From contig DAOPYE010000041.1 in assembly GCA_035352715.1 (NCBI GenBank), positions 1 to 20,725 of the forward strand: a stretch of 20,725 bases of DNA, written 5' to 3'. The position numbers and the translations under genes were made by a program. The notes under the pieces were generated by a model, which ran no database searches, was not told the origin of the DNA, and was given only the letters and a program-made list of their open reading frames with translations. The stretch's first letter is position 1, and each line of letters begins with the position of its first letter. Shown here one piece after another: positions 13,172-20,685 of the stretch. This stretch comes from DAOPYE01 sp035352715 (GTDB lineage Bacteria > Acidobacteriota > Holophagae > Holophagales > Holophagaceae).

Positions 13172-13780
13172 TCAGTGTTTTCCGATCCAGCGGGTCCCCG
13201 TGGGGGCGGCAAAGGAGAAGGCCTGCGCGGGAATCGAAGCCGGTGTTCGGGGATGTTGAAGTTCCAGCACCTGCTTTGCCCCCGTCGTATCCATCCACTG
13301 GATGCGGCGCAGGAACCCGCCCTTGCCCTCCAGTTCCACGGCTGGAATCCCTTTCCGCTTGGGTTCCAGTTTCAATTTTTCGTTCGTGACCGGCTGAAGG
13401 CGATAGGTTGTCTCCACTGCCTTCACATCCACCAGCACATTCAGCAGGGGCATGTCTTCCGAGGCCGCACGCAACTCGGTCTTCTGGGCCGTTCGCGCGC
13501 CCGGGTCGTATTGGATCAGGCTTCGTCCGTCGCACAGGAGGAGCAGGCCGGATGCGTAGGCGACGCGCAAGCGCCCTCCACGGGCCAACTGGATTTTCCC
13601 CGACCGCTTGATCGATCCGAAAACTGCGCTGTCCGAGGTCTGGACGAATTCGCTCTCCATCCGCTCCAGCTTCGGCAGCGCGAGCCACCAGGAGGGGAGA
13701 TTGCCTGCGTGCAGCCCCGCTGGTGCGAGCAGACACGCAAGCCCGGTTCCGCGAACCCATCGATCAAAGAGCTTCTGCAA
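13172..13780 (-). CDS. LolA-like outer-membrane lipoprotein carrier family protein
   Basis: 202 aa. A signal peptide (basic MQKLFDRWVR, hydrophobic GTGLACLLAPAGL, likely cut after LHA25) is present. The mature part has LolA features: MESEFVQTSD (the FxQ-containing first strand), GSIKRSGKIQLARGGRLRVAY (matching the 'GxlxlkrPgrfrWey' region), DGRSLIQYDP, and the terminal AFSFAAPTGTRWIG (FxFxxPxGxxxI). LolA ferries lipoproteins across the periplasm. This may be a paralogue rather than the main LolA, and an acyl-carrier role of that fold is inferred. The start is a TTG at 13780, one base after the stop of the GTPase gene. No ATG or GTG gives a complete signal peptide, so translation is probably coupled to the GTPase. 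Confidence 0.75.
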   Translation of the reverse strand: MQKLFDRWVRGTGLACLLAPAGLHAGNLPSWWLALPKLERMESEFVQTSDSAVFGSIKRSGKIQLARGGRLRVAYASGLLLLCDGRSLIQYDPGARTAQKTELRAASEDMPLLNVLVDVKAVETTYRLQPVTNEKLKLEPKRKGIPAVELEGKGGFLRRIQWMDTTGAKQVLELQHPRTPASIPAQAFSFAAPTGTRWIGKH

Positions 13781-13781
13781 T

Positions 13782-14909
13782 TCAGTTCCGCTTCAGTTCG
13801 ACGGATAGTTTGGCGATCGCCCCTTTTCCGGGGGCCGATTTGTGGATTTCGCCTTGGGCGATGACACGGTTCTGCTGCCGCACTTCCACGAAGACTTCCA
13901 GATCGTGGCCATCCAGTTCTGCAGGGAGCGCGATCCGCAGGGTTCCAGCGGCAGCCAAGTTGATGTGCGTGAGATCGCCCAACAATGACGCTGCCGAGGT
14001 CTTCGGGGCCAAGCCCATCGCTTTGGGGCGTGCCAAAGGTGGTGTGAGGGCGACCACCATGGGGTTGACCACCGGCTTGGCAGGGCTCGCAGCTTTCGGC
14101 GCCACCACCGGCGCTGCAACGGAAGGAAGCGCTAGCGCCGGGATGGAGATGTGCGGCACCTCTGGAACGACCACGGCACCCGGATCCTTGCCATTCATGG
14201 GTTCGGAAGCCAGGATGTCGGTCGCGGTCGGAAGATCGGCAAGGCTCAATGGCTGCGGAGCAGGAGCAGTTGGAGGCGGCGCCTGGGGGGGAGCCGCAGG
14301 CCGGGCCACATCGGATTCGCTGAAGTGATGGGTCTTGATGTGCGCAAGGGCCAGCTTGGTGATGCCGCGCAGCGTCTCGAAAACCCCTGTGCCGTCCTGC
14401 GCTACGCTCATGAAGCTGGGGTGTCCCGTGGGGTTGAGTTCGCGTTCCAGTTCTTCAGCGGGCACCACGTTCTTGAGGTCCCGCTTGTTCCACTGGAACA
14501 CCATCGGGATGTCCCGCAGGGAAAGGCTGAGTTCCTTGAGGTTGGCCTCAAGGTTCTGCAAGCTCTCCTTGTTCGCGTCGAACATGGGCACTTGGCTGTC
14601 CGCCACGAAAACAATGCCATCGACGCCCTTGAGCACCAGCTTGCGGGTGGAGTTGTAGAACACCTGGCCCGGAACGGTGTAGAGCTGCAACTTGGCCTTG
14701 AATCCCCCGATGACGCCGACATCCATGGGCAGCAGATCGAAGAAAAGCGTGCGATCCGTCTCCGTATTGAGAGAAACCATCTCTCCACGTGCCTTCTGAG
14801 ACGTCTTGCCGTAGATGGTGTTCAGATTCGTGGTTTTTCCACATAGACCCGGACCGTAGTAGACGATTTTGGCCGTCATCTGGCGGGTTGCGTGGTTGAA
14901 GAACACCAT
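13782..14909 (-). CDS. MglA-like small Ras-type GTPase with C-terminal extension
   Basis: 375 aa, much longer than MglA (about 195). Residues 1-195 are the GTPase: P-loop GPGLCGKTT (19-27), NTETDRTLFFDLLP (49-61, switch I region), YTVPGQ (77-82, replacing DTAGQ) and NKRD (141-144) for guanine specificity. This is the MglA/Gsp1-like clade that acts in polarity and motility with MglB/RomR-type partners. Residues about 200-310 form a Pro/Ala-rich flexible linker, and about 311-375 a small beta-rich domain (TLRIALPAELDGHDLEVFVEV, RVIAQGEIHKSAP) of unknown type. ATG 14909 has GAGG upstream; the longer frame to 14948 lacks an SD and crosses the promoter. No mglB partner is adjacent; the LolA-like gene follows after one base. 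Confidence 0.88.
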   Translation of the reverse strand: MVFFNHATRQMTAKIVYYGPGLCGKTTNLNTIYGKTSQKARGEMVSLNTETDRTLFFDLLPMDVGVIGGFKAKLQLYTVPGQVFYNSTRKLVLKGVDGIVFVADSQVPMFDANKESLQNLEANLKELSLSLRDIPMVFQWNKRDLKNVVPAEELERELNPTGHPSFMSVAQDGTGVFETLRGITKLALAHIKTHHFSESDVARPAAPPQAPPPTAPAPQPLSLADLPTATDILASEPMNGKDPGAVVVPEVPHISIPALALPSVAAPVVAPKAASPAKPVVNPMVVALTPPLARPKAMGLAPKTSAASLLGDLTHINLAAAGTLRIALPAELDGHDLEVFVEVRQQNRVIAQGEIHKSAPGKGAIAKLSVELKRN

Positions 14910-14935
14910 CGTCCGATCCTCGGAGTTATGGGCTG

Positions 14936-14964
14936 AGTGTAACCACATCGCGCCTTGCGCTCAA
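14936..14964 (-). promoter_or_regulatory. Promoter of the MglA-like/LolA-like operon
   Basis: Minus strand: TTGAGC (-35, 14959-14964), 17-base spacer, TACACT (-10, 14936-14941). The leader before ATG 14909 is about 20 bases and contains GAGG. The -10 is identical to the tRNA-Ala promoter. Confidence 0.7.
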
Positions 14965-15043
14965 ACACCTCTATTCAAAACGAGCATTCGAGCCCATTTC
15001 TTCTGCGCGGCCTGCGATCATCAAGGATCTGGAGCGATGGCGA

Positions 15044-16111
15044 ATGATCGAACTGGCATTGATTCCCGGTGATGGCGTGGGCCCCGAGGTCATGGGAGAG
15101 GTGATTTCCGTGCTGGCCTGGGCGCAGGCGCGTGGACGGGCGTTGCGCTGGGCTATTTTTCCTTATGGGGCGGAACATTTTCTGGAAACGGGCGAATCAC
15201 TTTCAGACGAGCATTTCGCCCAGCTTCGCGATGAATTCGACGCCATCCTGTTCGGCGCGGTGGGAGATCCGAGGATTCCTGACGGGCGCCATGCGGATGC
15301 GCTGCTGCTGCGTCTCCGACGGGAACTCCAGCTGAACGTGAACTTCCGTCCATGCCATCCCTGGCTGGACAGGCTATTCCCCCTCAAGGGCATTCCGGCT
15401 CGGGATGTGAACATCGAAGTGTTTCGTGAAAATACGGAAGGTCCGTATTGCATGCAGGGCGAATCGAGCGAAACCCGGGGTGTGGATTTCGCGGTCCATA
15501 CGTGGCCGGCCATCGAGCGTTTGTTGACCGCGGCGTTCCAGCGCGCGGAAACCATCCATGGCGCCGTGGCGCTGGCTCACAAGGCCAACGTCATGAAACA
15601 CGGTCATGGCCTATGGATGCGTGTCTTCAAGGACATCGCGGGGCGTTTTCCTGACGTGCAGGCCCGCGCGGTGCATGCGGACGCCCTTCTGTGTGAACTG
15701 GTGCAGGATCCCCGACGTTTCCAGGTCATCGCCGCTGACAATTTCGTGGGCGATCTGGTGAGCGATCTCTTGGCCGCATTCCAGGGGGGCATGGGGACGG
15801 CGCCATCGGCTTCCTGGTCGCCCCATCGGCCCTACCGATGCACGGCGCTGTTCGAGCCCGTGCACGGCTCCGCACCCGACATCGCTGGGAAAAACATGGC
15901 CAATCCCATTGGGATGTTCCTCTCCACCGCTCTGCTCTTCCGGCACTTGGGCTGGGAGTGCGAAGCGGCGCTTCTCGAAAGCGCCGTTCGACAGACCCTG
16001 GAAGCCGGCGTGGCCACGCGCGATATCGCGCCGGGCAACGATGGGGTGGCGACCGGTGCGATCTGCACCTGCTCCGAGATGGGCGCAGCCATTCGTTCGC
16101 GGCTGTTGTAG
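15044..16111 (+). CDS. Isocitrate/isopropylmalate dehydrogenase family protein (LeuB-like)
   Basis: 355 aa, usual length. An NAD(P)-dependent beta-decarboxylating dehydrogenase: IELALIPGDGVGPEV at the N-terminus, LLLRLRRELQLNVNFRPC (substrate Arg region), FRENTEGPYCMQGE (catalytic Tyr loop), LAHKANVMKHG (catalytic Lys), HADALL and AADNFVGDLVSDLLAAFQGG (metal Asp residues), and EPVHGSAPDIAGKNMANP. The ALLLRLR segment favours 3-isopropylmalate (leucine synthesis), and EGPY resembles actinobacterial LeuB, whereas RENTEG is shared with isocitrate, homoisocitrate and tartrate dehydrogenases. Specificity is therefore uncertain. ATG 15044 has GGAG 9 bases upstream; an out-of-frame ATG at 15037 is ignored. 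No other leu gene is near, and it stands alone, convergent with lexA. Confidence 0.82.
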   Translation: MIELALIPGDGVGPEVMGEVISVLAWAQARGRALRWAIFPYGAEHFLETGESLSDEHFAQLRDEFDAILFGAVGDPRIPDGRHADALLLRLRRELQLNVNFRPCHPWLDRLFPLKGIPARDVNIEVFRENTEGPYCMQGESSETRGVDFAVHTWPAIERLLTAAFQRAETIHGAVALAHKANVMKHGHGLWMRVFKDIAGRFPDVQARAVHADALLCELVQDPRRFQVIAADNFVGDLVSDLLAAFQGGMGTAPSASWSPHRPYRCTALFEPVHGSAPDIAGKNMANPIGMFLSTALLFRHLGWECEAALLESAVRQTLEAGVATRDIAPGNDGVATGAICTCSEMGAAIRSRLL

Positions 16112-16126
16112 GTCGTCCATGCGGCG

Positions 16127-16144
16127 GAATCGCAAGGACGATTC
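16127..16144. terminator. Hairpin between convergent genes, weak terminator candidate
   Basis: GAATCG (16127-16132), loop CAAGGA, CGATTC (16139-16144): a 6-bp stem in the 38-bp gap between the dehydrogenase and lexA stops. No T tract follows on either strand. Confidence 0.3.
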
Positions 16145-16149
16145 GGGAA

Positions 16150-16827
16150 TCAGCAGCTGCGCATGACGCCGACCAGGACGCCCTGGATCAGAATCTGCTC
16201 CGGATCGTAGCGTTTGGGGGATAGATCGGGGTTGTGAGGGATCAGCCAGACCCCTTGGGCGTCCTTGCGAAACTCCTTCAGGGTGGCTTCTTCGCCATCG
16301 ATGAGCGCAACGACGCGATCGCCGTTGCGGTAATCGCCGCGGCGCTGCAGCACGACGAGATCGCCATCCATGATGCAGTCCTGAATCATGGATTCGCCGC
16401 GCACCTTGAGGACAAACAGCCCATCCTTATCCCGGTGGATGGCAGGGGGCACTTCCATGGGGGTGGCGCGGCTTTCGGGGATTAGCGGCGCGCCGGCGGC
16501 GACATCTCCACAAAAGGGCAACAGGCGCGCTGCGTCGGGTCGCGTGGAGGAGCCAAAGTGGGATTCACTGAACGTGGCGGAAGCGGGGGCTTCTTCTGGC
16601 TCGCCCTGGGGGCTGGCCAGGACGATGTTGTTCCCGTTGCCATGGCTGCGGGCCAGGAATCCTTTTTCGATCAAATGCTGCACATGTTTGTGGATTGTGC
16701 TGACCGCGCTGGAGTCTACGCCTTCGGCGATCTCCTTGAGTGTCGGGCTGCGTCCCTGCTCCAGAAGGAACTTCTGGATGTAGCTGAGGACGGCCTGTTG
16801 GCGTTTGGTCAGGTTCGTGAGTTTCAT
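16150..16827 (-). CDS. lexA: LexA repressor (SOS response)
   Basis: 225 aa. An N-terminal winged helix (about 1-68; LTKRQQAVLSYIQKF, SPTLKEIAEGVDSSAVSTIHKHVQHL) is joined by an acidic/Ser-rich linker to the S24 self-cleavage domain. The scissile Ala111-Gly112 (DVAAGAPL), nucleophile S146 (VRGESM) and K184 (ATLKEF) are all present, so RecA-stimulated autocleavage should work. It represses DNA-damage genes. The start at ATG 16827 gives the normal LexA N-terminus; the frame is open to 16971, but that region contains the promoter and encodes an un-LexA-like extension. No SD is present; a -10 element ends six bases before the ATG, so the mRNA is probably leaderless. Confidence 0.95.
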   Translation of the reverse strand: MKLTNLTKRQQAVLSYIQKFLLEQGRSPTLKEIAEGVDSSAVSTIHKHVQHLIEKGFLARSHGNGNNIVLASPQGEPEEAPASATFSESHFGSSTRPDAARLLPFCGDVAAGAPLIPESRATPMEVPPAIHRDKDGLFVLKVRGESMIQDCIMDGDLVVLQRRGDYRNGDRVVALIDGEEATLKEFRKDAQGVWLIPHNPDLSPKRYDPEQILIQGVLVGVMRSC

Positions 16828-16833
16828 GAAGCC

Positions 16834-16884
16834 AGGATAGGGTTGCGAGAATCTTGGGGCAATGCTTTTTTTTCGCTTTTTTTG
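16834..16884 (-). promoter_or_regulatory. lexA promoter with phased A-tract UP element, leaderless geometry
   Basis: Minus strand: TTGCCC (-35, 16857-16862), 17-base spacer, TATCCT (-10, 16834-16839), six bases, then the ATG. Two A tracts (16866-16873 and 16877-16883 on the minus strand) lie about 10.5 bp apart just upstream of the -35, where an UP element binds RNA polymerase alpha. An imperfect dyad, CGAGA-A-TCTTG (16846-16856), lies in the spacer and may be a LexA operator. Confidence 0.6.
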
Positions 16885-16950
16885 TCGGCGCTCCCGAAGC
16901 CCATGGGTGGCTTCCCATTCTGGCAGGAGACCTATATTGTGAGGGGTCCT

Positions 16951-18786
16951 ATGGAACTGTCTTTGAATCAAAAAATGGGCGTCTCCGCCACTCCGCTGGA
17001 TGACTTCTCCATCGAAGTTGCCACCGTCAACGGTTCAGGCAGCCAGACGGCCAACAACGTGCTGATGCGAGCGATCTTTCGCATGGGTGCCTCGGTCAGC
17101 GGTAAGAACATGTTCCCCTCCAATATCTCGGGGCTGCCCACCTGGTTTCAGATTCGGGTCAGCCCCCGGGGATACCTGGCTCGCAAAGCCGGCGTGGAAC
17201 TGATGATCTGCCTGAATCCCGACACCCTCCGGGCGGATGTGGACAAGGTGAATCCTGGTGGCATGCTGATTCGCGATGCCGCCATGCCCGAACCCGGCCG
17301 CCAGGATGTGCTGCACGTTCCCGTTCCATTCCAGTCGCTTGCCGCGCAGTTCTCCAGCGATATCCGGCAACAGAAACTCCTGCGGAACATGATCTATGTG
17401 GGTGTCGCAGCAAGAATCCTGCACCTGGACATGGATGAGGTGCATGCAAGCATCGCCTATACCCTGGCGGGCAAGGCGGGTGCCATCGAACGTAACCGGC
17501 AGGCCGCTGATGCGGGCTTTGCCTGGGCGCAGGCGAACCTCGCGGATCAGGACCGGCTGTGGGTGAACCCCGTTGGTGCCCGTCAGGATCGGATCATCAT
17601 CGATGGCAATACCGCGTGCGCGCTGGGAGCGCTGTTTGCGGGCGTCTCGGTGGTGGCGTGGTATCCCATCACGCCCAGCACCAGCCTGGTGGAAACGCTC
17701 ATGCGGTATGGGCATCGCTTGCGCCGGGACCCTGATACGGGCCGATCCACCCTGGCGGTGATCCAGATGGAGGATGAGCTCGCTTCGGCTGGTGTCGTTC
17801 TGGGCGCAGGTTGGGCGGGCGCGCGGGCCATGACGGCGACTTCCGGTCCGGGCCTCGATCTGATGACCGAGTTCATCGGTTACGGCTACTTCGCGGAAAT
17901 CCCGGGCGTCTTCATCAATGTGCAGCGCAGCGGCCCCAGCACGGGGTTGCCCACGCGAACGGCCCAGAGCGATATCGAACTCTGTGCCACCTGCTCGCAC
18001 GGAGACACTCGCCACGTCTGCCTCTATCCCGCGACCATGGAGGAATGCTTCCGGCTGACCTACGACGCGTTCAATCTCTCGGAGCGCCTTCAGACACCTG
18101 TTTTCGTGGTCACGGATCTGGATGTGGCCATGCAGAACTACGCCAGCGAACCGTTTGCGTACCCGGCGGACCCGCTGGATCGCGGCAAGGTCTTGGATCA
18201 AGCGGCGCTCGAAAAGATCTGCGACTGGAGCCGCTACATGGACACCGATGGCGACGGCATCTGCCATCGCACGTTGCCCGGCACGCCGGGGGGCCGGGGC
18301 GCCTATTTCACTCGGGGATCTGGGCACAATGCCCAGGCCCAGTACACCGAGGATCCTGAGGAGCACGCGGAAGTCCTGGATCGCCTGCGAAGGAAACACG
18401 AAACGGCCAAACGCTATGTTCCCGAGCCGATCATCGATCGAACCGCCTCGCGCATCGGCTTGATGGCCTTTGGATCCAGTGACCAGGCGGTTAGCGAGGC
18501 CCGTGATCAACTGCGGGAACGGCACGATCTGGACACCAGCTATCTGCGTTTGCGAGCGTTTCCTTTTCCTGATTCCGTCCAATCCTTCCTGGATGACATG
18601 GATGTCGTCTATGTGGTGGAGCAGAACCGGGATGCGCAGATGGCGGGCCTGCTGGCCGCGGCTTTCCCGGGGCAGGCCTTCAAGTTGAAGAGTGTGCTGC
18701 ATTACGATTCGCTGCCCCTGTGCGCTGGCATCGTGACCCGTGGCGTCTGCGGCCTTGAAGCCAGGAGGTCATCCCATGGGGGCTGA
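16951..18786 (+). CDS. korA: 2-oxoacid:ferredoxin oxidoreductase, fused gamma-alpha subunit (KorA)
   Basis: 611 aa. The N-terminal gamma domain (about 20-195) has VNGSGSQTANNVLMRAIFRMG and KNMFPSNISGLPTWFQIRV. The alpha (pyrimidine-binding) domain (about 213-600) has GNTACALGALFAG, WYPITPSTSLVE (238-248, the YPITPST signature), IQMEDELAS, TSGPGLDLMTEFIGY and VNVQRSGPSTGLPT-like text. With KorB it converts a 2-oxoacid, most likely 2-oxoglutarate, and CoA to acyl-CoA with reduction of ferredoxin (reductive or oxidative TCA step). The ATG at 16951 has GAGG 6 bases upstream; the upstream open frame runs antisense through lexA and is rejected. TATATT at 16933-16938 could be a -10 but has no good -35. 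korB overlaps its last 11 bases. Confidence 0.92.
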   Translation: MELSLNQKMGVSATPLDDFSIEVATVNGSGSQTANNVLMRAIFRMGASVSGKNMFPSNISGLPTWFQIRVSPRGYLARKAGVELMICLNPDTLRADVDKVNPGGMLIRDAAMPEPGRQDVLHVPVPFQSLAAQFSSDIRQQKLLRNMIYVGVAARILHLDMDEVHASIAYTLAGKAGAIERNRQAADAGFAWAQANLADQDRLWVNPVGARQDRIIIDGNTACALGALFAGVSVVAWYPITPSTSLVETLMRYGHRLRRDPDTGRSTLAVIQMEDELASAGVVLGAGWAGARAMTATSGPGLDLMTEFIGYGYFAEIPGVFINVQRSGPSTGLPTRTAQSDIELCATCSHGDTRHVCLYPATMEECFRLTYDAFNLSERLQTPVFVVTDLDVAMQNYASEPFAYPADPLDRGKVLDQAALEKICDWSRYMDTDGDGICHRTLPGTPGGRGAYFTRGSGHNAQAQYTEDPEEHAEVLDRLRRKHETAKRYVPEPIIDRTASRIGLMAFGSSDQAVSEARDQLRERHDLDTSYLRLRAFPFPDSVQSFLDDMDVVYVVEQNRDAQMAGLLAAAFPGQAFKLKSVLHYDSLPLCAGIVTRGVCGLEARRSSHGG

Positions 18787-19795
18787 ACGCAACCGTTTGG
18801 GGCTGACGCGCCAGGATTACGTCGGATCGCGTTCGACGCTGTGTCCGGGCTGTGGACACGAAGGCATCACCGCCCAGATCATTCAGGCCGCGTGGGAGCT
18901 GGGACTGGAAGCTCATCGCGTGGCGAAGCTCTCGGGCATCGGCTGTTCCAGCAAGACGCCGGCCTATTTCATGAGCGGCGCCTGGGGCTTCAATTCAGTC
19001 CACGGTCGCGCCGCCGCCGTTGCTACGGGCGTTGCGCTGGCCAATCGGGACCTCATCAATCTGTTGATCAGTGGCGATGGTGATTCGGTTTCCATTGGCC
19101 TGACCCACTTCGCCCACCTGATCCGACGCAATGTCCCGGTGGTCTACATCATCGAGAACAACGGCGTCTACGGGCTGACCAAGGGGCAATTCTCGGCCAC
19201 GGCGGATCTGGGCACCCGCCACCGCGGGGGTGAAGTCAACGAGCTTCAGCCCATCGACCCTTGCACCCTGGCCATGGAGCTTGGTTGCAGCTTTGTGGCT
19301 CGCGGCTTCAGCGGCCATCCTGCCCAGCTCCTCACGCTTATCAAGGCCGCCTTCGCCCATTCGGGTACCGCGCTCATCGATGTCATCAGTCCCTGCGTGT
19401 CCTTCAATAGCCATGAAGGTTCGTCCCGATCTTTTCGCAGCGTGAAGGAACATGAAGTGCCGCTGCAGGATCTCTGCTACGTGTCTGCTGCCGAAACGGA
19501 GCAGAATCCGACCGCCGGAGGCACGCAGGAGATCGCCTTTCCCGATGGTTCGCGCCTCACGCTGCGCGCCTTGCGGGATGATTTCGATGTCACCGATCGG
19601 TTCAAGGCCATGGAGCGCATTCACCGCGCGCGGGAGCGCGGCGAGATCCTGACGGGGCTTTTGCACCTGAGCCCAAGCCAGCCTGTGTTGCAGGAGCACC
19701 ATCGCCTTGCCGAGACGCCCTTGGCGCACCTTCCCGAGGTCTGCTTGAAGCCCGGCCCGGAACGCTTGAAGGAGCTACTTGATGAGCTGGTCTGA
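18776..19795 (+). CDS. korB: 2-oxoacid:ferredoxin oxidoreductase beta subunit (KorB)
   Basis: 339 aa. The TPP-binding subunit of the korAB enzyme. The 4Fe-4S ligands expected for this family are visible: C23 and C26 (CPGCGHEG), C57 (GIGCSSKTP) and C207 (SPCVSFN). TPP/Mg binding: SGDGDSVSIG (99-108) with ENNGVYGLTKGQ (127-138), and SVHGRAAAVATGVALAN (74-90). The C-terminal extension (about 220-339) is usual for the two-subunit form. A very strong SD (AGGAGG, 18763-18768) precedes ATG 18776, which lies inside the last codons of korA, giving an 11-bp overlap and coupling. No delta (ferredoxin) subunit gene is adjacent. No clear terminator follows. Confidence 0.93.
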   Translation: MGAERNRLGLTRQDYVGSRSTLCPGCGHEGITAQIIQAAWELGLEAHRVAKLSGIGCSSKTPAYFMSGAWGFNSVHGRAAAVATGVALANRDLINLLISGDGDSVSIGLTHFAHLIRRNVPVVYIIENNGVYGLTKGQFSATADLGTRHRGGEVNELQPIDPCTLAMELGCSFVARGFSGHPAQLLTLIKAAFAHSGTALIDVISPCVSFNSHEGSSRSFRSVKEHEVPLQDLCYVSAAETEQNPTAGGTQEIAFPDGSRLTLRALRDDFDVTDRFKAMERIHRARERGEILTGLLHLSPSQPVLQEHHRLAETPLAHLPEVCLKPGPERLKELLDELV

Positions 19796-19838
19796 GGAGG
19801 CCGCGCTGATCAGGCCCCGATCCCCCGAAGATCAAGCG

Positions 19839-19866
19839 TTGACGAGCCGCCAAGTCCAGCTACACT
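19839..19866 (+). promoter_or_regulatory. Promoter of tRNA-Ala
   Basis: TTGACG (19839-19844), 16-base spacer, TACACT (19861-19866); the tRNA begins 11 bases past the -10, so the 5' leader would be only a few bases. Confidence 0.75.
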
Positions 19867-19876
19867 AGTTCTTCCC

Positions 19877-19952
19877 GGGGCTGTAGCTCAGCTGGGAGAG
19901 CACCGCGTTCGCAATGCGGGGGTCGTCAGTTCGATCCTGATCAGCTCCACCA
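19877..19952 (+). tRNA. tRNA-Ala (anticodon CGC)
   Basis: 76 nt with encoded CCA. Acceptor GGGGCTG/CAGCTCC contains the alanine identity pair G3-U70. D arm GCTC/GAGC, anticodon arm CCGCG-TTCGCAA-TGCGG (anticodon CGC, last pair G-U), variable GGGTC and T arm GTCAG-TTCGATC-CTGAT all fit. Confidence 0.95.
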
Positions 19953-19953
19953 A

Positions 19954-19989
19954 AAGGACCTAGAGCAATCTAGGTCCTTCTTGGTTTTT
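19954..19989 (+). terminator. Rho-independent terminator after tRNA-Ala
   Basis: AAGGACCTAGA (19954-19964), loop GCAA, TCTAGGTCCTT (19969-19979): a perfect 11-bp stem followed by CTTGGTTTTT. It starts two bases after the tRNA CCA. Confidence 0.9.
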
Positions 19990-20181
19990 GCCGGGATCAC
20001 AGGTTGCTCTGGAGGGTCCCGTGTCCCATAGGTATTTTCCTGGTGGGATTGTTAAGGCTGTGACCGCCTCATTGCATCGGGGGTGCTCACTGTGTGAACT
20101 GGCCGCGTCGTTCCTCCCGCGGAGCTATATATCATTCCCGCGTCGAGGTCCCAGAAGGATCCCACGGGGTCATTCATCGAT
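19990..20181. other. Gap after tRNA-Ala, possible island left boundary
   Basis: 192 bp without a supported gene. A GTG-started frame near 20021 has a GGAGGG in front but encodes no recognisable protein and overlaps the HTH gene. TATATAT at 20126-20132 could be part of a promoter, without a clear -35. No second copy of the tRNA 3' end is visible in the window. Confidence 0.35.
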
Positions 20182-20400
20182 ATGCAGCGCAATCGACAAA
20201 TTCAGGCACCCCAACCCATCGAACTTGCCCCCTTGCAACGCCTTGCACGATCCATCGAAGAAGCGGCAGAAGTGCTGAGCCTGGGCCGAAATCTCACGCT
20301 CCAGTTGATCGACGAGGGACGTCTTCGGGTGGTGAGGGTAGGGCGGTGGGAAGTGGTCCCCGTGGTGGCTATCGAGGCGTTCCTCGGGAGTGGTGGTTGA
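20182..20400 (+). CDS. Excisionase/HTH_17-type small DNA-binding protein
   Basis: 72 aa. Residues 23-69 (RSIEEAAEVLSLGRNLTLQL, IDEGRLRVVRVGRWEVVP, AIEAFLG) follow the excisionase/MerR-like winged-helix pattern: a helix-turn-helix with the 'S..EAA..L..' start, then a G..R.VRVGR wing and an 'AI..FL' helix. Such proteins act as recombination directionality factors or small regulators in integrative elements. The usual aromatic in the second helix is replaced, so the match is moderate. ATG 20182 has no good SD. It stands 229 bp past the tRNA-Ala 3' end, as expected for an element integrated at a tRNA gene. No integrase lies within the window. Confidence 0.65.
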   Translation: MQRNRQIQAPQPIELAPLQRLARSIEEAAEVLSLGRNLTLQLIDEGRLRVVRVGRWEVVPVVAIEAFLGSGG

Positions 20401-20436
20401 TATTGGTGTGACACTACGTCGAGGAGGGCAAAGCCC

Positions 20437-20685
20437 ATGAAATTCCGAGACAATCCTATTGCACCCAACGTAACCGACCCCAATGAGTCCCAGCACAAGG
20501 CTATAGATTGGTGGCAGTGGAACGCTGTGAAGGACAAGCCGGATACTTGGCAGACCGTCACGCTTATTGATGAGGATACCGGTCAATATGTGGAGGTCTT
20601 CGGTGTCGACCAAACCGCACCGGGACTGTACACGGGGCATGTTCAGCGCACTGCAGATGACACCCAAACGACCCATATGCGCTAA
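20437..20685 (+). CDS. Small hypothetical protein, 82 aa
   Basis: 82 aa, not recognised. Polar and acidic, rich in Asp, Thr and Trp (IDWWQWNAV, about 23-31), with a likely beta-rich centre (TWQTVTLIDEDTGQYVEVFG, 38-57). No signal peptide, membrane helix or Cys. A strong SD (GAGGAGGG) lies 8 bases before ATG 20437, which supports real translation. Local GC is clearly lower than in the rest of the window, consistent with acquired DNA, and it follows the HTH gene by 36 bases, possibly in the same transcript. The 40 bases after its stop are AT-rich and begin with a TTGACC that could be a -35 of the next gene. Confidence 0.65.
   Translation: MKFRDNPIAPNVTDPNESQHKAIDWWQWNAVKDKPDTWQTVTLIDEDTGQYVEVFGVDQTAPGLYTGHVQRTADDTQTTHMR

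Noticed and set aside
16558..16950. Upstream extension of korA
   Set aside because: Runs antisense through lexA and its promoter; the KorA family N-terminus begins near the SD-preceded ATG 16951.
17035..18702. 555-codon minus-strand open frame opposite korA
   Set aside because: Antisense shadow of a high-GC gene whose plus-strand product is clearly KorA.
20021..20278. GTG-started frame after tRNA-Ala with a GGAGGG in front
   Set aside because: Product has no recognisable feature and overlaps the HTH gene; composition looks like a frame shadow.
20170..20676. 168-codon minus-strand frame over the island genes
   Set aside because: Opposite two plus-strand genes, one with a strong SD and one with an HTH pattern; no SD of its own.
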